DNA of 47,986 nucleotides from Faecalicatena fissicatena (GCA_001028025.1 LDAQ01000036.1:1-47986), one strand, 5' to 3'; positions 23,654 through 33,032 are shown, counted from the stretch's first letter. Notes: generated by a model from the letters alone, not told the origin. Program-made: numbers and translations.

Positions 23654-24667
23654 TTAGACTTCTTTTCCAACTACGAGAGCAATTTGTTTGATTTGTTTCA
23701 GCAGATCATTATATTTTTTCGGCTTCAATGATTGAGCTCCATCACATAATGCCGACTCGGGATCATTATGAACCTCAATCATTAACCCGTCTGCTCCTGC
23801 TGCGACAGCAGCTTTTGCCATTGGCTCTACAAGCCACCATTTTCCGCCGGCATGGCTTGGATCTACAATAACCGGCAGATGTGTTTTTTTCTTCAGAACA
23901 GGGATGCTCTGCAGATCGAGAGTATTCCTTGTGTACGTCTCAAAGGTGCGAATCCCGCGCTCACAGAGAATGACGTTCTCATTGCCGGAAGCCATGATGT
24001 ATTCGGCGGACATGATCCATTCCTCATATGTAGCATTGAGGCCGCGTTTTAAGAGAATCGGGCGGTCCAGCTGTCCGAGCTGCTTGAGCAGGTCAAAGTT
24101 CTGCATGTTACGGGCGCCGATCTGGATTAAGTCGACCTTCTCGTTAAAAATCTCCAGGTATTCAGGGGACATCAATTCGGTAACAATTGGAAGCCCGGTT
24201 TCCTTCTTGACTTCACAGAGAATATCCAGACCCTCCATGCCGAGTCCCTGGAAAGCGTAGGGGCTTGTGCGGGGTTTAAATGCGCCGCCGCGCAGCAGGT
24301 TGGCACCGGAGGCTTTTGCTGATTTGGCAATGTCCATCACCTGCTCAAGGGATTCTACAGAGCAGGGGCCTGCTATGAGCGCCAGATGATCGCCGCCGAT
24401 CTTCACGCCGGAGACATCCACAACAGAATCTTCCGGGTGGAATGCGCGGTTTGCCAGTTTGTAAGGCTCCTGTACATGCATAACTTTATCAACACAGTCA
24501 TCGACTTCAAATAATTTGGGGTCAATGGCTGTAGTATCGCCAATACAGCCGATGATCGTCATTTCCTGTCCTCTGACAATGTGTGTGTCCAGGCCGCGTT
24601 TTTTGATAAGACCTTCTACCCGGTCAATATTAACTTCTGAAGTATGCGGTTTTAATACAATAATCAT
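23654..24667 (-). CDS. aroF: 3-Deoxy-7-phosphoheptulonate synthase (type I beta)
   Basis: The 337-residue enzyme joins phosphoenolpyruvate and erythrose-4-phosphate, the first step to chorismate. Residues 1-70 form the ferredoxin-like regulatory domain of the Thermotoga/Bacillus type (MIIVLKPHTSEVNIDRVEGL…). The barrel follows with GPCSVES, LLRGGAFKPRTSPYAFQG, ILLKRG and DPSHAGGK, which bind substrates and metal. I placed the start at 24667, preceded by GGAGGAAATAAAC, since the family begins M-I-I-V; an in-frame ATG at 24700 lies inside the leader. The N-terminal domain suggests feedback inhibition by an aromatic amino acid, as known for this subclass. Confidence 0.93.
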   Translation of the reverse strand: MIIVLKPHTSEVNIDRVEGLIKKRGLDTHIVRGQEMTIIGCIGDTTAIDPKLFEVDDCVDKVMHVQEPYKLANRAFHPEDSVVDVSGVKIGGDHLALIAGPCSVESLEQVMDIAKSAKASGANLLRGGAFKPRTSPYAFQGLGMEGLDILCEVKKETGLPIVTELMSPEYLEIFNEKVDLIQIGARNMQNFDLLKQLGQLDRPILLKRGLNATYEEWIMSAEYIMASGNENVILCERGIRTFETYTRNTLDLQSIPVLKKKTHLPVIVDPSHAGGKWWLVEPMAKAAVAAGADGLMIEVHNDPESALCDGAQSLKPKKYNDLLKQIKQIALVVGKEV

Positions 24668-24693
24668 GTTTATTTCCTCCCAATTACAATGAC

Positions 24694-24729
24694 TTCGCAC
24701 TGTAAAATTTTAACTGTTTAAAGTGCGAA
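24694..24729 (-). promoter_or_regulatory. Leader hairpin of the aro operon
   Basis: In the transcript leader, TTCGCACT pairs perfectly with AGTGCGAA (24722-24729 and 24694-24701 on the plus strand) around a 20-nt AT-rich loop. It lies between the promoter and the ribosome binding site of aroF. It has no T-run on its 3' side. It may stabilise the message or act as a protein site; no known riboswitch is recognised. Confidence 0.5.
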
Positions 24730-24738
24730 AACATAAGT

Positions 24739-24767
24739 ATCATAAAACATCCCGGGCGCAATGTCAA
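24739..24767 (-). promoter_or_regulatory. aro operon promoter
   Basis: On the minus strand, a perfect TTGACA (complement of 24762-24767), a 17-bp spacer and TATGAT (complement of 24739-24744) form a strong sigma-A promoter 72 bp before the aroF start codon. Confidence 0.85.
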
Positions 24768-24839
24768 TAAGTTTAAGGAAAATAGTAGAAGAGTTTGGGT
24801 ATTAAATAAGAAACAATAAACGAATCCCGGGCCCGGACG

Positions 24840-24868
24840 TTGACAACGGAAACCAGGGGGTGTATTTT
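24840..24868 (+). promoter_or_regulatory. Candidate promoter toward the cidA/lrgA gene
   Basis: TTGACA (24840-24845), a 17-bp spacer and TATTTT (24863-24868) face right, divergent from the aro promoter. It is 175 bp before the CidA/LrgA gene; in between lies only a small CGCCT/AGGCG stem-loop (24951-24965). The long leader makes this call tentative. Confidence 0.45.
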
Positions 24869-25042
24869 GGAATATAGCCGTACAGACCGGCGGATTACTC
24901 ATGAAGTGAGTTCGATCATTCACTGAACATATTTCAAACATCTTACTTAACGCCTGTTTAAGGCGGTTATCTGAATGAATAGGGACATTTCATAAAAAGA
25001 ACGCCGGCATAAGAATAACATAAAAGAATTGAGGGATGAATT

Positions 25043-25402
25043 ATGAAAATTATTAAACAAATAGGAATCATTTTCACTGTCTGTTGGCTGAGTCAGGTGA
25101 TCGCAGAATTTCTGCCCTTTGACTTCCCGGCCAGCGTCATAGGAATGATATTTTTATTCATCTGCCTGCTTACCGGGCTGCTGAAAATAGAACATATCCA
25201 GGAAAAGTCGGATTTTCTCCTTGGAAATATGGCCTTTTTTTTCGTGCCGGCAGGTGTGAGCATTATGAACTATTTTGACATTCTGAAAAGCAGCGCCGTA
25301 CAGCTTCTCATTATCTGCGTTGTATCCACATTCATCACATTTGCAGTGACCGCATACAGCGTCAGGCTGACAATGAAACTGCTGGATCGGAGGTCGAAAT
25401 AA
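25043..25402 (+). CDS. CidA/LrgA-family holin-like protein
   Basis: The 119-residue protein has four hydrophobic helices and the layout of CidA/LrgA membrane proteins (FPASVIGMIFLFICLLTGLLKIEHIQEKSDFLLGNMAFFFVPAGVSIM). These act with LrgB-type partners and influence murein hydrolase activity, cell lysis or export of pyruvate and other small acids. Its stop codon overlaps the start of the LrgB-like gene (TAATG), so they are co-translated. Distinguishing CidA from LrgA is not possible by sequence alone. Confidence 0.87.
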   Translation: MKIIKQIGIIFTVCWLSQVIAEFLPFDFPASVIGMIFLFICLLTGLLKIEHIQEKSDFLLGNMAFFFVPAGVSIMNYFDILKSSAVQLLIICVVSTFITFAVTAYSVRLTMKLLDRRSK

Positions 25403-26079
25403 TGGAAGCACTGTATACATCTCCCTATTTTGGGGTGGCACTCAGTGTCATAGCCTTTGGCGCGGGGGTCAAAATCCAGCAGAAAACAAAATCGGCTCTC
25501 TGCAATCCGCTGATCATTGCTATTATACTTATAATAGGAGTACTTCTCGCTTTCAAAATTCCATATGATTCTTATAATGAAGGGGGAGAAATCATAAATA
25601 TGTTCCTGGCTCCGGCAACGGCATGCCTGGCAGTATCTATATATACGAAGCTTTCCATCTTGAAAAAATACTGGCTTCCTATTATAGTAGGATGTATAGC
25701 AGGTTCTCTCGCGTCCATGGCCAGCGTATACGGAATGTGCAGGCTCTTTGGACTGGATCAGAGCCTGACCATGTCCATGCTCCCAAAATCGGTCACAACA
25801 CCGATCGCAGTCAGTGTTGCACAGGCTCACGGCGGTGTCGTTCCCGTCACAGTAGTGGCAGTGATCTTTACCGGGATTCTGGGCAGCATTGCGGCGCCTC
25901 TGCTTATACGGATTTTTAAAGTATCGGATTCTGTAGCAGCAGGCCTTGCCATCGGTGCATGCAGCCATGCGGTAGGAACATCAAAAGCCATTGAGATCGG
26001 CGAAGTGGAAGGGGCCATGAGCGGACTGGCGATTGGAATCTGCGGAGTAGTAACGGTTCTGTTCTCCATGTTTATTTAA
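25402..26079 (+). CDS. LrgB/CidB-family membrane protein
   Basis: The 225-residue polytopic membrane protein matches LrgB/CidB in length and in its central signature (LPKSVTTPIAVSVAQAHGG, about residues 130-148) and the CSHAVGTSKAIEIGE segment near 190. It is the partner of the upstream CidA/LrgA-like protein. Together they are thought to form a pyruvate- or metabolite-responsive export or lysis-control system. Translation is coupled through the TAATG overlap. Confidence 0.9.
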   Translation: MEALYTSPYFGVALSVIAFGAGVKIQQKTKSALCNPLIIAIILIIGVLLAFKIPYDSYNEGGEIINMFLAPATACLAVSIYTKLSILKKYWLPIIVGCIAGSLASMASVYGMCRLFGLDQSLTMSMLPKSVTTPIAVSVAQAHGGVVPVTVVAVIFTGILGSIAAPLLIRIFKVSDSVAAGLAIGACSHAVGTSKAIEIGEVEGAMSGLAIGICGVVTVLFSMFI

Positions 26080-26137
26080 AGTATTTTAAAGCAGGTGCGG
26101 TGGGGCGCACCTGACTGAGAGGAAAAGAGGGAAAAAA

Positions 26138-27709
26138 TTGAAAAAGGATACTTCACATACCATAAAACGGGCGCAGCGTTTTCCGGTCATACTGATCGGG
26201 GAAGGCCTTCTCGTAGGTGCGGTGGGCGGGCTGCTGGTGCTGTTATACCGGGTAGCACTGACATACGCAGGAAAATGGCTGGATCTTGTACTGGAATATG
26301 TCCGGGGCAATCCCCTGCGGATCACCGGCTGGTTTCTCATCCTTCTTCTGATGGCTTATGCAGTTGGAAAGCTTGTAAAATGGGTACCCATGATATCAGG
26401 CAGTGGTATCCCGCAGGTGGAGGGAGAAGTGACCGGCAAACTGACACAGAACTGGAAAAAGGTACTGCCGGCCAAATTCATCGGCGGTTTCCTCTGTATG
26501 TTCGGCGGTTTGTCTCTGGGAAGAGAAGGCCCGTCAATACAGCTCGGAGCGATGACAGGCCAGGGACTGTCCAGGCTGCTGGACAGAGGGAAGACAGAAG
26601 AAAGATTTCTCATGACATGCGGGGCCAGTGCAGGCCTTGCGGCGGCATTTCACGCGCCTCTTGCAGGGATGATGTTTGCGCTGGAGGAAATACACAAAGG
26701 CTTTTCCATGTCCATTCTGATATCCGTTATGACAGCCTCCGTGACGGCGGATTACATATCCTCCCATATTCTTGGCCTGGACCCGGTTTTCCAGTTCCGG
26801 CTGGAACATTACCTTCCGCAGAATTATTACTGGATGCTGATTCTTCTGGGAATCATCTGCGGCCTGATGGGAGTTTTTTATAACTGGGCGATGATGAAAG
26901 CCCAGGAACTGTATAAAAAACCGAAGTTTCTGAATGAGACATCCCGGCTGATGATCGCTTTCCTTGCAGCAGGGGTACTGGGACTTGTGATGCCCTCTGT
27001 ACTGGGCAGCGGCCATAAACTGATCATTACACTTACAGAAGGAGAAATGGCACTTGGCCTTGTTATCCTGACCTTTGCTGTAAAGTTTCTTTTCTCCGCA
27101 GTCAGCTTCGGATCAGGGGCACCGGGCGGTATCTTCTTTCCGCTGCTGATACTGGGGGCCATGATCGGCGGCATCTTTGCCATGACGGGAGTCCGGTTTT
27201 TCGGGCTGGAAGAGATGTATATCAATAACTTTGTCCTGCTGGCCATGGCCGGGTATTTCACGGCCATTGTACGGGCGCCGATCACCGGAATTATTCTTCT
27301 GTTTGAAATGTCCGGTTCGGTCAGCCAGATGCTTTCTCTTGCAATCGTATCGGTTACGGCCTATATCGTTGCCACACTGATGAAGTCTGAGCCGATCTAC
27401 GAGACCATGCTGGACCGCCTCCTGAAAAGTAACGGTAAAAATCAGACCAAGAATCTTAAGAGCGCGGGTCAGAAGGTACTGAGCACCTTTGTCATCATGA
27501 GCGGATCTGTTCTGGAAGAAAAAAGAGTGGAGGATATTACATGGCCTGACAACTGTCTGCTGGTTGCCCTGGAAAGGGGCGGCAAAGAGCTGATTCCAAA
27601 GGGCAGGACCATGCTGATGACGGGGGATACACTGACCACCATGACAGATGAAAGAGATGCCGGATATGTGCATGACAAAATGGAAAAGTTATGTTATACT
27701 TCATTTTAG
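26138..27709 (+). CDS. ClC-family chloride transporter with C-terminal RCK_C/TrkA_C domain
   Basis: The 523-residue membrane protein has the three ClC anion-site signatures: GSGIPQVEG (about 88-96), GREGPSIQLG (about 129-138) and GAPGGIFFP (about 327-335). The gating Glu of GREGP and a second Glu in the FALEEIHKGF segment, equivalent to the proton-path Glu of E. coli ClC, are both present, which suggests a proton/chloride exchanger and not a channel. The last 80 residues resemble a TrkA_C ligand-binding domain. Translation starts at a TTG with GAGG upstream; no better ATG exists. A CAGGTGCG/CGCACCTG stem-loop (26092-26113) separates it from lrgB. Confidence 0.9.
   Translation: MKKDTSHTIKRAQRFPVILIGEGLLVGAVGGLLVLLYRVALTYAGKWLDLVLEYVRGNPLRITGWFLILLLMAYAVGKLVKWVPMISGSGIPQVEGEVTGKLTQNWKKVLPAKFIGGFLCMFGGLSLGREGPSIQLGAMTGQGLSRLLDRGKTEERFLMTCGASAGLAAAFHAPLAGMMFALEEIHKGFSMSILISVMTASVTADYISSHILGLDPVFQFRLEHYLPQNYYWMLILLGIICGLMGVFYNWAMMKAQELYKKPKFLNETSRLMIAFLAAGVLGLVMPSVLGSGHKLIITLTEGEMALGLVILTFAVKFLFSAVSFGSGAPGGIFFPLLILGAMIGGIFAMTGVRFFGLEEMYINNFVLLAMAGYFTAIVRAPITGIILLFEMSGSVSQMLSLAIVSVTAYIVATLMKSEPIYETMLDRLLKSNGKNQTKNLKSAGQKVLSTFVIMSGSVLEEKRVEDITWPDNCLLVALERGGKELIPKGRTMLMTGDTLTTMTDERDAGYVHDKMEKLCYTSF
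27672..27700 (+). promoter_or_regulatory. pyrH operon promoter inside the end of the ClC gene
   Basis: ATGACA (27672-27677), a 17-bp spacer and TATACT (27695-27700), preceded by TG as an extended -10, lie in the last codons of the ClC gene and 43 bp before pyrH. Confidence 0.6.
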
Positions 27710-27742
27710 AGTAAACAACAGAATTTGAAGGAGCTAAAACGT

Positions 27743-28438
27743 ATGAAAAGAGTATTGTTAAAGCTGAGTGGTGAAGCACTTGCAGGAGATAAGAAGACTG
27801 GATTTGACGAGGCTACCTGCATTGGTGTGGCAAAACAGGTCAGACAGCTTGTGGACGAAGGAATTCAGGTCACAGTCGTGACCGGAGGAGGCAATTTCTG
27901 GAGGGGCCGCACCAGCGAGACAATAGACCGGACAAAGGCAGATCAGATCGGGATGCTGGCAACGGTTATGAACTGTATCTATGTATCCGATATATTCAGA
28001 CATGTGGGAATGAAGACAGAGATCTTTACCCCGTTTGTATGTGGGGCATTTACCACATTATTTTCCAAGGATGCAGCTGTGGCGGCCCTGGAAGAAGGTA
28101 AGGTTATCTTTTTTGCCGGAGGGACGGGCCATCCGTATTTTTCAACGGATACAGGAGCTGTGCTGCGTGCAATTGAGATAGAAGCAGATGCCATGCTTCT
28201 TGCAAAAGCGATCGACGGAATTTATGACAGTGATCCGAAGGTGAATCCGGAGGCAAAGAAGTATGATGAGATTTCGATTCAGGATGTCATTGACCAGAAA
28301 CTTGCAGCGGTTGATTTGACAGCATCCATTCTCTGTATGGAGAATAAGATGCCGATGCTTGTATTCGGGCTGAATGAAGAGAACAGTATCGTAGAGACTA
28401 TGAGTGGGACATTTACCGGAACAAAAGTAACAGTATAG
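27743..28438 (+). CDS. pyrH: Uridylate kinase
   Basis: The 231-residue hexameric enzyme phosphorylates UMP to UDP using ATP. Family marks are RVLLKLSGEALAG (about 3-15), TGGGNFWRGR (about 48-57), GTGHPYFSTDTGAVLRAIE (about 127-145) and KAIDGIYDSDP (about 159-169). ATG 27743 follows GAAGGAG; an earlier in-frame TTG is unlikely. It starts the conserved order pyrH-frr-uppS-cdsA-dxr-rseP seen in Firmicutes, here without the usual rpsB-tsf upstream. Confidence 0.96.
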   Translation: MKRVLLKLSGEALAGDKKTGFDEATCIGVAKQVRQLVDEGIQVTVVTGGGNFWRGRTSETIDRTKADQIGMLATVMNCIYVSDIFRHVGMKTEIFTPFVCGAFTTLFSKDAAVAALEEGKVIFFAGGTGHPYFSTDTGAVLRAIEIEADAMLLAKAIDGIYDSDPKVNPEAKKYDEISIQDVIDQKLAAVDLTASILCMENKMPMLVFGLNEENSIVETMSGTFTGTKVTV

Positions 28439-28452
28439 GGAGGATAATTGAC

Positions 28453-29004
28453 ATGGATGAAAAATTAAAAGTTTATGAAGAGAAGATGACAAAGACAGTG
28501 GAAAACCTGAATAGTGAACTGGCAACAATCAGAGCCGGACGTGCCAATCCGCATGTACTGGACAGGCTGAGTGTAGATTATTATGGAACACCTACACCAA
28601 TCCAGCAGGTGGCTAACGTTTCCGTACCTGAGGCGCGCATGATCCAGATTCAGCCGTGGGAAAAGAGCCTGCTCAAAGAGATCGAGAAGGCCATCAATAT
28701 GTCAGACATCGGCATCAATCCAACCAATGACGGCAATACCATCAGACTGGTTTTCCCAGAACTGACGGAAGAGCGCAGAAAAGAACTGGTGAAGGACGTT
28801 AAGAAAAAAGGCGAGGCGGCCAAAGTAGCAGTCCGCAATATCCGTCGTGACGGCAACGAAGCTTTTAAAAAGCTCAAAGGCGGGGAGATTTCCGAGGATG
28901 GCATCAAGGATCTGGAAGAATCCCTTCAGAAGATGACAGATAAATTCATTGCAAAAGTAGACGGCTGTGTGGAGACTAAATCCAAAGAAGTGCTTACAGT
29001 TTAA
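28453..29004 (+). CDS. frr: Ribosome recycling factor
   Basis: The 183-residue protein splits post-termination ribosomes together with EF-G. Length and motifs are standard: LATIRAGRANPHVLDRL (about 24-40), PEARMIQIQPWEKSLLKEIEKAI and the final RR-rich helix. It lies 14 bp after pyrH, preceded by GGGAGG, and is followed by a terminator-like hairpin. That hairpin may reduce transcription into uppS. Confidence 0.97.
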   Translation: MDEKLKVYEEKMTKTVENLNSELATIRAGRANPHVLDRLSVDYYGTPTPIQQVANVSVPEARMIQIQPWEKSLLKEIEKAINMSDIGINPTNDGNTIRLVFPELTEERRKELVKDVKKKGEAAKVAVRNIRRDGNEAFKKLKGGEISEDGIKDLEESLQKMTDKFIAKVDGCVETKSKEVLTV

Positions 29005-29022
29005 CGGGTAGGTTTTATAACA

Positions 29023-29053
29023 AGAGGGGCTCGTATCATACAGCCTCTCTTTT
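29023..29053 (+). terminator. Terminator-like hairpin between frr and uppS
   Basis: AGAGGGGCT (29023-29031) pairs with AGCCTCTCT (29042-29050), with one G-T, and is followed by TTT. The short T-run suggests partial termination within the gene cluster. Confidence 0.6.
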
Positions 29054-29103
29054 GCTCATATTGGGCAGGCAGATAAAATTGCTGGTTTTAGGAGGATATA
29101 TAA

Positions 29104-29820
29104 ATGAACGTACCACAGCATGTGGCAATCATACTGGACGGTAACGGCCGGTGGGCAAAGTCAAAAGGAATGCCAAGAAATTACGGACATGCACAGGGAA
29201 GCAAGAACGTGGAAAGGATCTGTGAGGAAGCATGGCGGATGGGAATAAAATACCTGACCGTGTATGCATTTTCCACGGAAAACTGGAACCGCCCGAAGAG
29301 TGAAGTAGATGCGCTGATGAAGCTGCTCCGCAATTACATGAAGACCTGTCTGAAGACTGCTGAGAAAAATGATATGAAAATCCGTGTAATCGGGGATATA
29401 AAAGCGTTGGATGAAGATATTAAGAACAGGATAAGAGAACTGGAAGAGGCCAGTAAGGACAATAACGGCCTCAACTTTACCATAGCCATCAATTACGGCA
29501 GCCGTGACGAGATGATAAGAGCAGTAAAGAGTCTGACACAGGATTGTGTGGATCAGAAGGTCAGCGTGGAGGAGATCAGTGAATCACTCTATGAATCCTA
29601 TCTGGATACACATGGCATCCCGGATCCGGATCTACTGATACGGACGAGCGGGGAGCAGAGACTTTCGAATTACCTTCTCTGGCAGCTGGCTTATACAGAA
29701 TTTTATTTTACGGACATTTTATGGCCGGATTTTACAAAAGAGGAATTGGTAAAAGCTGTCGAGCAGTATAATAGCAGAGACAGACGTTACGGCGGAGTAA
29801 AGGAGGAACAGGATGTTTAA
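29104..29820 (+). CDS. uppS: Undecaprenyl diphosphate synthase
   Basis: The 238-residue cis-prenyltransferase makes the C55 lipid carrier for cell-wall synthesis from farnesyl and isopentenyl diphosphate. The catalytic Asp and phosphate loop are in AIILDGNGRWAKSKG (about 8-22), and later marks are YAFSTENWNRP and DLLIRTSGEQRLSNYLLWQ. Length is normal. Start follows GGAGG. It overlaps cdsA by 8 bp. Confidence 0.96.
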   Translation: MNVPQHVAIILDGNGRWAKSKGMPRNYGHAQGSKNVERICEEAWRMGIKYLTVYAFSTENWNRPKSEVDALMKLLRNYMKTCLKTAEKNDMKIRVIGDIKALDEDIKNRIRELEEASKDNNGLNFTIAINYGSRDEMIRAVKSLTQDCVDQKVSVEEISESLYESYLDTHGIPDPDLLIRTSGEQRLSNYLLWQLAYTEFYFTDILWPDFTKEELVKAVEQYNSRDRRYGGVKEEQDV

Positions 29821-30622
29821 GACACGGTTACTCAGTGGAATACTATTAGTAATCATTGCATTATTTACAGTGATTACCGGCGGAAGCATACTGTTTGCAG
29901 TGTTATTCATCATCAGTATGATTGGACTGACTGAACTTTACAGAGTATTTGATATCCGTGACAAGGCTCCGGGAATCTGCGGCTATCTGTTTGCCGCCGC
30001 GTATTATGCGCTGATCTATATGAAACCGCTCCTGCCAGTAAAGACAGACTGGTTTATGCTTCTGTTCATGGCATTTTTAATCAGCATGATGGCAGTGCTT
30101 GTGTTTTCGTTTCCAAAGTACAGGACAGAACAGATACTGGCAGCGTTTTTCGGTGTGTTTTATGTGGCTGTGATGCTGTCCTATATTTATCAGACGCGTA
30201 TCCTCCCGGGCGGGGTGTTTACCGTATGGCTTGTATTCATCTGTTCCTGGGGATGTGATACCTGTGCTTATTGTGTGGGGATGCTGATCGGCAGACACAA
30301 GATGGCACCCAAACTGAGTCCTAAGAAGTCCGTAGAGGGCGGAATCGGCGGAATAGCAGGCGCTGCGCTTCTGGGAGTACTTTATGCCCTTGCAATTAAC
30401 AAGTGGGGGAATGCAGGAGCAGACGTCGTCAGCTATGCGATCATTGGTGCGGCAGGAGGCGCGATCTCACAGGTGGGGGATCTGGCTGCATCCGCAATTA
30501 AACGGAATCACAATATCAAGGATTACGGAAAGCTGATACCGGGACACGGCGGGATACTTGACAGATTCGACAGTGTGATATTTACGGCGCCGATCATTTA
30601 TTACCTGGCGGTTCTTCTGTAA
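29813..30622 (+). CDS. cdsA: Phosphatidate cytidylyltransferase
   Basis: The 269-residue membrane enzyme makes CDP-diacylglycerol from CTP and phosphatidate, the branch point of phospholipid synthesis. About seven or eight hydrophobic helices are visible. The C-terminal signature (KRNHNIKDYGKLIPGHGGILDRFDS, about 225-249) is complete. It overlaps uppS and precedes dxr by 27 bp. Confidence 0.95.
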   Translation: MFKTRLLSGILLVIIALFTVITGGSILFAVLFIISMIGLTELYRVFDIRDKAPGICGYLFAAAYYALIYMKPLLPVKTDWFMLLFMAFLISMMAVLVFSFPKYRTEQILAAFFGVFYVAVMLSYIYQTRILPGGVFTVWLVFICSWGCDTCAYCVGMLIGRHKMAPKLSPKKSVEGGIGGIAGAALLGVLYALAINKWGNAGADVVSYAIIGAAGGAISQVGDLAASAIKRNHNIKDYGKLIPGHGGILDRFDSVIFTAPIIYYLAVLL

Positions 30623-30649
30623 GAGATTGGTTAAAGGAAGGAACTGCAT

Positions 30650-31792
30650 ATGAAGAAAATTGCAATACTGGGCTCCACTGGTTCTATTGGGACTCAGACA
30701 TTGGAAGTCGTGCGTGAAAACGGCGATATAGAAGTAACTGCACTGGCCGCAGGCAGCAACATAGCTCTCCTGGAAAAGCAGATCAGGGAATTTCATCCCA
30801 GGCTGGCAGCGGTTTGGTCGGAAGAAAAAGCAAAGGAACTCAAAGAGAATATCCGTGACCTGGATGTGAAAGTTACGGCAGGGATGGAAGGGATACTGGA
30901 AGTGGCGGTGGAACCTGAATCTGAGATTCTGGTGACGGCAATTGTAGGGATGATCGGGATTCTGCCGACGATTGAGGCGATCCGTGCAAAAAAGGATATC
31001 GCACTGGCTAACAAAGAGACTCTCGTAACAGCGGGGCACATTATTATGCCGCTTGCCAGAGAACACCAGGTGTCCATCCTTCCAGTGGACAGCGAGCACA
31101 GCGCTATATTCCAGTCACTGCAGGGCGGGCAGAGGAAGGCTCTTCACAAGATTCTGCTGACCGCTTCCGGCGGACCGTTTCGAGGCAGGTCAAGGGCAGC
31201 GCTTGAGAACATTCAGGTTGAAGATGCACTGAAGCATCCAAACTGGGAGATGGGGCGTAAGATTACGATCGATTCCTCCACAATGGTGAATAAAGGTCTG
31301 GAGGTTATTGAAGCTAAATGGCTTTTTGATGTGACTGTAGATCAGGTGGAGGTCGTGGTACAGCCGCAGAGTATCATTCATTCAATGGTTGAGTACGTGG
31401 ATGGCGCCATTATCGCCGAGCTTGGCACTCCGGATATGAAGCTGCCGATCCAATACGCACTGTATTATCCGCAGAGGCGGTACTTACCGGGCACCAGGCT
31501 TGATTTTGGAACACTGTCACAAATCACATTTGAACAACCGGATATGGAAACATTCTATGGTCTGAAACTGGCATACAAGGCCGGAAGGCAGGGGGGATCC
31601 CTTCCGACAGTACTCAATGCAGCCAATGAAAAGGCCGTTGCACTTTTCTTGGAAAGGAAGATCCGTTACCTGCAGATTCCTGAAATCATTCAGGCATGTA
31701 TGGAGAATCATAAAATAATTGAACATCCGACAGTAGAAGAGATACTAAATACGGAGCAGGCAACATATGAATTTATAAAAAACAGGTGGTAG
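30650..31792 (+). CDS. dxr: 1-Deoxy-D-xylulose-5-phosphate reductoisomerase
   Basis: The 380-residue NADPH enzyme carries out the second step of the non-mevalonate isoprenoid pathway. Visible motifs are the NADPH loop LGSTGSIGTQTLEV (about 7-20), ANKETLVTAG (about 120-129), the metal/substrate site PVDSEHSA (about 145-152), TASGGPFRG, HPNWEMGRKITIDSSTMVNKG and PTVLNAANE. It sits with uppS and rseP, linking isoprenoid supply to wall carrier lipid. Confidence 0.96.
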   Translation: MKKIAILGSTGSIGTQTLEVVRENGDIEVTALAAGSNIALLEKQIREFHPRLAAVWSEEKAKELKENIRDLDVKVTAGMEGILEVAVEPESEILVTAIVGMIGILPTIEAIRAKKDIALANKETLVTAGHIIMPLAREHQVSILPVDSEHSAIFQSLQGGQRKALHKILLTASGGPFRGRSRAALENIQVEDALKHPNWEMGRKITIDSSTMVNKGLEVIEAKWLFDVTVDQVEVVVQPQSIIHSMVEYVDGAIIAELGTPDMKLPIQYALYYPQRRYLPGTRLDFGTLSQITFEQPDMETFYGLKLAYKAGRQGGSLPTVLNAANEKAVALFLERKIRYLQIPEIIQACMENHKIIEHPTVEEILNTEQATYEFIKNRW

Positions 31793-31795
31793 TAT

Positions 31796-32830
31796 ATGGG
31801 GATAATTTTAGCAATACTTCTGTTCAGCGCAGTCATTATTTTTCATGAGCTGGGACATTTTACACTGGCAAAATTAAATGGCATACGCGTGGACGAATTT
31901 TCGTTGGGACTTGGTCCTACAATCATAGGAAAAGAATTCAGGGGGACAAAGTTTTCTCTAAAGCTCCTGCCTTTCGGCGGGGCATGTATGATGGGGGAGG
32001 ATGATGCGGATGATATGTCGGAGGGCAGCTTTAACAGTAAGTCTGTCTGGGCAAGGATATCCGTGATCGCGGCAGGTCCGGTGTTCAACTTCATAATGGC
32101 TTTGATCTTTTCCATCATCCTTGTGGCATGGATTGGATATGACGCACCGGTAGTGCAGGGCGTAGATAAGGGGTATTCAGCCATAGAGCAGGGAATACAG
32201 GAAGGCGACGTTATAACTGAACTGAATGGTAAGAGCATTCATCTCTGGAAAGAGGTCAGTCTCTTTAATCTTATGAACAGTAATGCGGATTCGGTTGAAG
32301 TGACTTACGAAAGAGACGGGCAGGAGTATACGGCAACCATTGAACCACGGAGGCTTGAGGGGGACAGTATGCAAAGGCTGGGAATCACCGGAAGTGCTGT
32401 CAACACAAAAGCCGGTTTGGTTGAATCGGTCCAGTACGGTGCGTATACGCTCAGATACTGGGTAAATTATACATTTGACTGCCTCAGGATGCTGGTTACC
32501 GGTCAGATCGGAATAAAAGATATGTCGGGGCCTGTGGGGATCGTGAACTTTGTGGATGACACCTACAAGCAGGCAGCTCCATCGGGGACGGTAACGGTGA
32601 TACTGAATCTGATCAACATTGCAATCCTGCTGTCAGCTAACCTGGGAGTTATGAACCTTCTTCCGCTTCCTGCACTGGATGGCGGCAGACTGGTATTTCT
32701 GTTCATTGAGGCCATAAGGCGGAAACGTGTGGCACCGGATAAGGAAGGTATGGTACATTTTGCAGGGTTTGCGCTGCTGATGGTACTGATGGTTGTGGTT
32801 CTGTTCAACGATATAAGAAATATTTTTTAG
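31796..32830 (+). CDS. rseP: RseP-type site-2 zinc metalloprotease
   Basis: The 344-residue intramembrane protease cleaves regulatory membrane proteins such as anti-sigma factors. The zinc site is HELGH (about 17-21) in the first helix and the third ligand is in the LPALDGGRL segment near the C-terminus. A PDZ domain lies at about 115-190 (DVITELNGKSI). Start is three bases after the dxr stop. The ispG gene that often follows is missing; a long hairpin terminator ends the cluster instead. Confidence 0.93.
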   Translation: MGIILAILLFSAVIIFHELGHFTLAKLNGIRVDEFSLGLGPTIIGKEFRGTKFSLKLLPFGGACMMGEDDADDMSEGSFNSKSVWARISVIAAGPVFNFIMALIFSIILVAWIGYDAPVVQGVDKGYSAIEQGIQEGDVITELNGKSIHLWKEVSLFNLMNSNADSVEVTYERDGQEYTATIEPRRLEGDSMQRLGITGSAVNTKAGLVESVQYGAYTLRYWVNYTFDCLRMLVTGQIGIKDMSGPVGIVNFVDDTYKQAAPSGTVTVILNLINIAILLSANLGVMNLLPLPALDGGRLVFLFIEAIRRKRVAPDKEGMVHFAGFALLMVLMVVVLFNDIRNIF

Positions 32831-32850
32831 GCTGGAAGACACTTGGAAGA

Positions 32851-32915
32851 ATAAAACAGGGGGTCTCTTCGAAAATACGTAAGATATGTGTTTTCGAAGA
32901 GGCGTCCTGTTTTAT
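32851..32915 (+). terminator. Long hairpin terminator after rseP
   Basis: ATAAAACAGG (32851-32860) pairs with CCTGTTTTAT (32906-32915), and inside it TCTCTTCGAAAA pairs with TTTTCGAAGAG. The 3' arm itself supplies a TTTT stretch and the 5' arm an AAAA stretch, so the hairpin could work in both directions. It is shorter than the nested-hairpin elements and lacks their loops and end motifs. Confidence 0.75.
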
Positions 32916-33032
32916 ATATAAGAAGAAACCCCTTTGCTGTTTCTTATTGGATTTATTTTCGTCCGGTATGCGGGCACATTTTGCTCACCGGTGCATATAT
33001 ATAATAGAGATGAATTTTTTGCGAGGGAATAT